A DNA stretch of 64,000 bases from NCBI RefSeq assembly GCF_009807035.1, contig NZ_WUBI01000004.1, positions 124,001-188,000 of the forward strand, read 5' to 3'. The translations under genes and the position numbers were made by a program. Shown in pieces: positions 61,172-64,000 of this stretch. Under the pieces are notes generated by a model that worked only from the letters and a program-made list of their open reading frames with translations, had not been told where the DNA came from and made no database searches. Position 1 is the stretch's first letter, and each line of letters starts with the position of its first letter. This stretch comes from Paenibacillus dendrobii. Lineage in GTDB: Bacteria > Bacillota > Bacilli > Paenibacillales > Paenibacillaceae.

Positions 61172-62173
61172 ATGTTATATGCATTGAAAGGGTACTCGGA
61201 AATGGACGACCGGTTAAAATATGCTCCTTGCGGATACGTCTCCATCACGTATGATGGCATCGTTACGGATGTCAATCAGACCTTTCTGAATGTGATGGGT
61301 TATACATATGAAGATTTGGTGCAAAAGCATTTTGAATCAATCATGACTTCTGAGAATCAGCAGGTTTTCCAATCCGGTTTCTATCCGCAAATCAATCAGA
61401 CCGGACAAGTGGAGGAACTGTTCATCTGCTTAACGGACTGCAACAAACAGTCGATTCCGTTTATCTTAAATGGAAGAAGGTATACGAGTGACGGTGTGGA
61501 AATGATCGACTGCGTGCTCGTACAGATGAAAAAGCGAATGGATGATGAACAGGGGCTGCGTTCTGCGAAGAAGCACATGGATTACTGGCAGATGGATCAA
61601 GCCCTGGTGAAGCTGGAGCAAATCCACACCGAAATTGAACGGAAGCAAGCCGAGCTTATGGAGATCAACGCGAATTTGGTTGAACTGTCGATTACGGATA
61701 AACTGACCGGACTTCGGAATCGGCGTTATTTTCAAGAGAAGTTGGAAGAGCAAATGAAACTTTACGGCGAAACGGAGCAGCCCTTTTCCCTTATTATTAT
61801 TGACATTGATTATTTTAAAAAGGTGAATGACACATGGGGGCATCTGACGGGGGACGACGTACTCGAGACTCTGGGAAAAATCCTGTCCTCCCATGCCCGT
61901 AACGGAGATGTGGTGGCGCGGCTTGGCGGGGAGGAGTTCGTGCTGATTTTGCCACATGCAGACGGTCCTCAATCCAAGAAAGCTGCAGAGCGATTGCGCC
62001 TCGCTGTTGTAGGATCTCCTTGGAAGACGGGAAGCATCACCGTGAGTATCGGGATAGCCACATTTACCCCTGAGGATACAGGTGTGACCCTCTTGCAAAA
62101 AGCCGATCAAGCGATGTACGCCTCCAAGAAAAATGGAAGAAATCAAGTTACGCATATCATGGATGTACAGTAA
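61172..62173 (+). CDS. PAS-GGDEF diguanylate cyclase, soluble
   Basis: A 333-residue cytoplasmic protein. Residues about 15-125 form a PAS domain (GYVSITYDGIVTDVNQTFLN, MGYTYEDLVQ). A coiled-coil linker (about 130-172) leads to the GGDEF domain (about 175-330) with ITDKLTGLRNRRYFQEKLEE and the active site ARLGGEEFVLI. RNGD lies five residues before GGEEF and forms the classical RxxD inhibitory site, so cyclic di-GMP should feed back on the enzyme, unlike the membrane cyclase at 35136. The ATG at 61172 is 13 bases from GGAG; ATG 61202 behind AAAGGG is a good alternative start. A terminator follows. Confidence 0.92.
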   Translation: MLYALKGYSEMDDRLKYAPCGYVSITYDGIVTDVNQTFLNVMGYTYEDLVQKHFESIMTSENQQVFQSGFYPQINQTGQVEELFICLTDCNKQSIPFILNGRRYTSDGVEMIDCVLVQMKKRMDDEQGLRSAKKHMDYWQMDQALVKLEQIHTEIERKQAELMEINANLVELSITDKLTGLRNRRYFQEKLEEQMKLYGETEQPFSLIIIDIDYFKKVNDTWGHLTGDDVLETLGKILSSHARNGDVVARLGGEEFVLILPHADGPQSKKAAERLRLAVVGSPWKTGSITVSIGIATFTPEDTGVTLLQKADQAMYASKKNGRNQVTHIMDVQ

Positions 62174-62200
62174 GGAATAAGTGAATACTTTTCTCAGTCA

Positions 62201-62251
62201 AAAAAACCCGGAGCCAGTGATCATAAAGATCGCTTGGTTCCGGGTCTTTTT
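62201..62251. terminator. Terminator after the PAS-GGDEF gene
   Basis: ACCCGGA and TCCGGGT enclose CCA/TGG and GATC/GATC pairings, with A-run before and CTTTTT after. It may serve the convergent aldo/keto reductase as well. Confidence 0.88.
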
Positions 62252-62293
62252 CGCTTTCATCTGAATCCGTTGTTGCAGAAGCTCCGCAAGGGT

Positions 62294-63211
62294 TTATGGA
62301 AGAATATTGCCCGCTGAACGGAAAATATCGTACCATTCTTCACGCGTGAGGCGGATGTCGGATGCTTTGCAGCAATCCTTCAGGCGCTCGATATTCATCG
62401 TACCGATGACCGGCTGCATGTTGGCCGGATGGCGGAGCAGCCACGCGACCGCAATGGTCGTGTTGCTGACGCCGTATTTGGCGGCAACCTCGTCGATTTT
62501 TTGATTCAATTCAGGGAATTTCTCGTTGCCGAGGAATACGCCCTCAAAGAATCCATATTGGAACGGAGACCAAGGCTGAATGGTAATGTCATGCAATCTG
62601 CAAAAGTCGAGCACGCTGCCGTCGCGGTTCACGGCCGAACCGTTCTCCATGTTCACATTGAAGCCTTGGGAGATCATGGTGGCGTTCGTGATGCTGAGCT
62701 GAAGCTGGTTGGCGACGATCGGCTGCTTCACAAACTTCTGGAGCAGCTGGATTTGCATGGGATTCTGATTGGAAACGCCGAAATGGCGCACTTTTCCAGA
62801 GCTTTCGAGCACATCAAAAGCCTCGGCAACCTCTTCAGGCTCAACGAGCGTATCCGGACGGTGCAGCAGCAGCGTATCCAGATAGTCGGTTTTGAGACGT
62901 TTCAGAATACCATCCACCGAGTTCAAGATATGCTCCTTGGAAAAGTCGAACATACCGGGCCGGATACCGCATTTGGATTGCAAAATGATGGTCTCGCGTA
63001 CGCTTGGGCTCATATGGATGGCCTCGGCGAACCGCTCTTCGGATTTTCCGCCTCCATAAATATCCGCATGCTCAAAGAAATTGGCACCTTCTTCAATCGC
63101 GGTCTGGATAAAGCGTTCGGTTTGCGGGATGTCCAGCGACTCGATGCGCATGCAGCCGACTGCGACAACAGGCACCTCAAGCGAACTGGTACCCAGTTTA
63201 ATCGTTCTCAT
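62294..63211 (-). CDS. Aldo/keto reductase
   Basis: About 305 residues from ATG 63211, 9 bases after GGAGG; a longer open frame upstream has no ribosome site. The TIM-barrel NADPH reductase signs are visible: FFEHADIYGGGKSEERF (catalytic Asp and Tyr), TIILQSKCGIRPG (Lys) and DTLLLHRPDTLVEPEEV (His). GVSNQNPMQIQLLQ, then QPWSPFQYGFFEG and NMQPVIGTMNIERLKD bind the cofactor. It resembles the YdhF-type oxidoreductase group. The substrate is an unknown aldehyde or ketone. Monocistronic. Confidence 0.9.
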   Translation of the reverse strand: MRTIKLGTSSLEVPVVAVGCMRIESLDIPQTERFIQTAIEEGANFFEHADIYGGGKSEERFAEAIHMSPSVRETIILQSKCGIRPGMFDFSKEHILNSVDGILKRLKTDYLDTLLLHRPDTLVEPEEVAEAFDVLESSGKVRHFGVSNQNPMQIQLLQKFVKQPIVANQLQLSITNATMISQGFNVNMENGSAVNRDGSVLDFCRLHDITIQPWSPFQYGFFEGVFLGNEKFPELNQKIDEVAAKYGVSNTTIAVAWLLRHPANMQPVIGTMNIERLKDCCKASDIRLTREEWYDIFRSAGNILP

Positions 63212-63439
63212 GCTTATGTACCTCCGTTTGGTATAAATAGAAAACGTAGAATGGCGCCTAGACACCTTCCCGTATATTGTTGCACACGCAGAGGATGGTT
63301 TCAACATCGGCGGGGAATGGAAAATGAAGTAACTTGTCCCCGTCTCACCGGTTCGGCCGTTCAATGGCTCGTCAATTGCATACCTACGAATAATATGCTA
63401 TGACTGAACTACAAAATAAGGAATATAGGTGTGGTTAAG

Positions 63440-64000
63440 ATGACAATCAAAGCTCTATTCGTGGCCCCATACGCAGCAATGGAGAATTTAATAGATGAAT
63501 GCCGGGAACAACAAAAGGAATTAGATCTTACGATCCGGATCGGGAACCTGCAGGAGGGCGTCAGCCTGGCGAGGCAAGCGGAGGCGGAAGGCTTCGACGT
63601 CATCATCAGCCGGGGCGGAACGGCGAAACTGATCGGTGAAGCAGTCGAGATTCCCGTGATCGATGTCCATGTTTCCGGATACGACATGCTTCGGGTGCTC
63701 ACGCTGGCCAATGATTTTCCCCGGAAGAAGGCCATTGTGGGCTTCCCTGCCATTACAGGCGGAGCCAAAGCAATCATTGACCTGCTCGACATTCCAATAG
63801 ATATGTTCACGATCCATGATGAGGATGAAACGGAAGCTCTTTTGAGAAGACTCAAGCAGGATGGATACGAGTTGATCATGGGAGACGTGGTCACTTTCGA
63901 AACAGCATCCAGGCTTGGACTGCTGGGGATTTTGATCCAGTCGGGGAGAGAGTCCATCTTCGATGCATTTACGGAAGCTAAGACGGTTTCCCGGTGGCTC
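63440..64000 (+). CDS. PrpR N-terminal-domain transcriptional regulator, 5' part
   Basis: The 187 visible residues run off the window edge. They form a PrpR_N sensor domain: IKALFVAPYAAMENLIDECR, EGFDVIISRGGTAKLIGEAV, IPVIDVHVSGYDMLRVLTLA and DGYELIMGDVVTFETASRLG. This domain heads sigma-54-dependent activators such as PrpR, where it senses a small metabolite (2-methylcitrate in Salmonella). The missing part would be expected to carry PAS, AAA+ and Fis-type domains, but this cannot be seen. TAGGTG precedes the ATG by about 8 bases. Confidence 0.8.
   Translation, partial: MTIKALFVAPYAAMENLIDECREQQKELDLTIRIGNLQEGVSLARQAEAEGFDVIISRGGTAKLIGEAVEIPVIDVHVSGYDMLRVLTLANDFPRKKAIVGFPAITGGAKAIIDLLDIPIDMFTIHDEDETEALLRRLKQDGYELIMGDVVTFETASRLGLLGILIQSGRESIFDAFTEAKTVSRWL

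Overview
The window reads as chromosomal DNA of a spore-forming, Gram-positive Bacillota, most likely a Paenibacillus or close relative. Supporting signs are an alpha/beta-type spore protein (44764-45048) with a plausible sigma-G promoter, a secreted protein ending in three S-layer-homology domains, HelD, a lipoprotein behind a perfect Bacillus-type Fur box, GGAGG-type ribosome binding sites, and many intrinsic terminators. I saw no rRNA gene, intact tRNA gene, CRISPR array, transposase or phage gene. The species assignment is inference from gene content, not from a search.

Layout. 1-6.5 kb: tail of an MFS exporter, a BspA-like LRR/SLH surface protein, a methyltransferase, a TMEM175-type channel, and a MATE exporter divergent from its likely TetR repressor. 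7.5-12.7 kb (more AT-rich): LysE exporter with AraC regulator, a CsbX/RbtT-type polyol permease, a GNAT enzyme and a Gfo/Idh dehydrogenase. 12.8-15.2 kb: a two-gene carboxynorspermidine (polyamine) operon behind a long structured leader with its own terminator. 15.7-15.9 kb: a strong candidate for an unannotated small RNA, divergent from helD. 18-21 kb: AlkD-like protein, a MerR-controlled pair of AHSA1/SRPBCC genes and a broken copy of part of that locus next to helD. 22-28 kb: a second Gfo/Idh enzyme, malate:quinone oxidoreductase, an orphan Fur-controlled siderophore-binding lipoprotein and the AMPylase SelO. 28.2-32.8 kb: SDR-MFS-SDR-MarR-MBL catabolic cluster behind an elaborate operator. 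33-35 kb: DrrAB-like drug ABC exporter.

35-64 kb is rich in signal transduction: two diguanylate cyclases, a 1698-residue pseudokinase/AAA/TPR/GAF/histidine kinase with a NarL-type regulator, a KinB/LytS-like kinase, a hybrid protein with two kinase modules, and an OmpR-type two-component system divergent from a VTC-DUF4956-Cthe_2159 operon. The rest is a TPR/SMI1 protein, a MerR-thioredoxin pair, the DbpA-type helicase, a GNAT acetyltransferase, an AT-rich AlgI/AlgJ-like O-acylation pair whose MBOAT gene is frameshifted in a T homopolymer, an aldo/keto reductase and the start of a PrpR-type regulator.

Most notable beyond ordinary annotation: (i) a 33-34 bp intergenic element in two well-matched copies plus one partial copy, two of the three lying about 150 bp upstream of a gene; (ii) the 15.73-15.86 kb small RNA with pseudoknot potential; (iii) the attenuator-like leader of the polyamine operon; (iv) the two-component/VTC/DUF4956/Cthe_2159 locus; (v) the pseudokinase head of the giant sensor.
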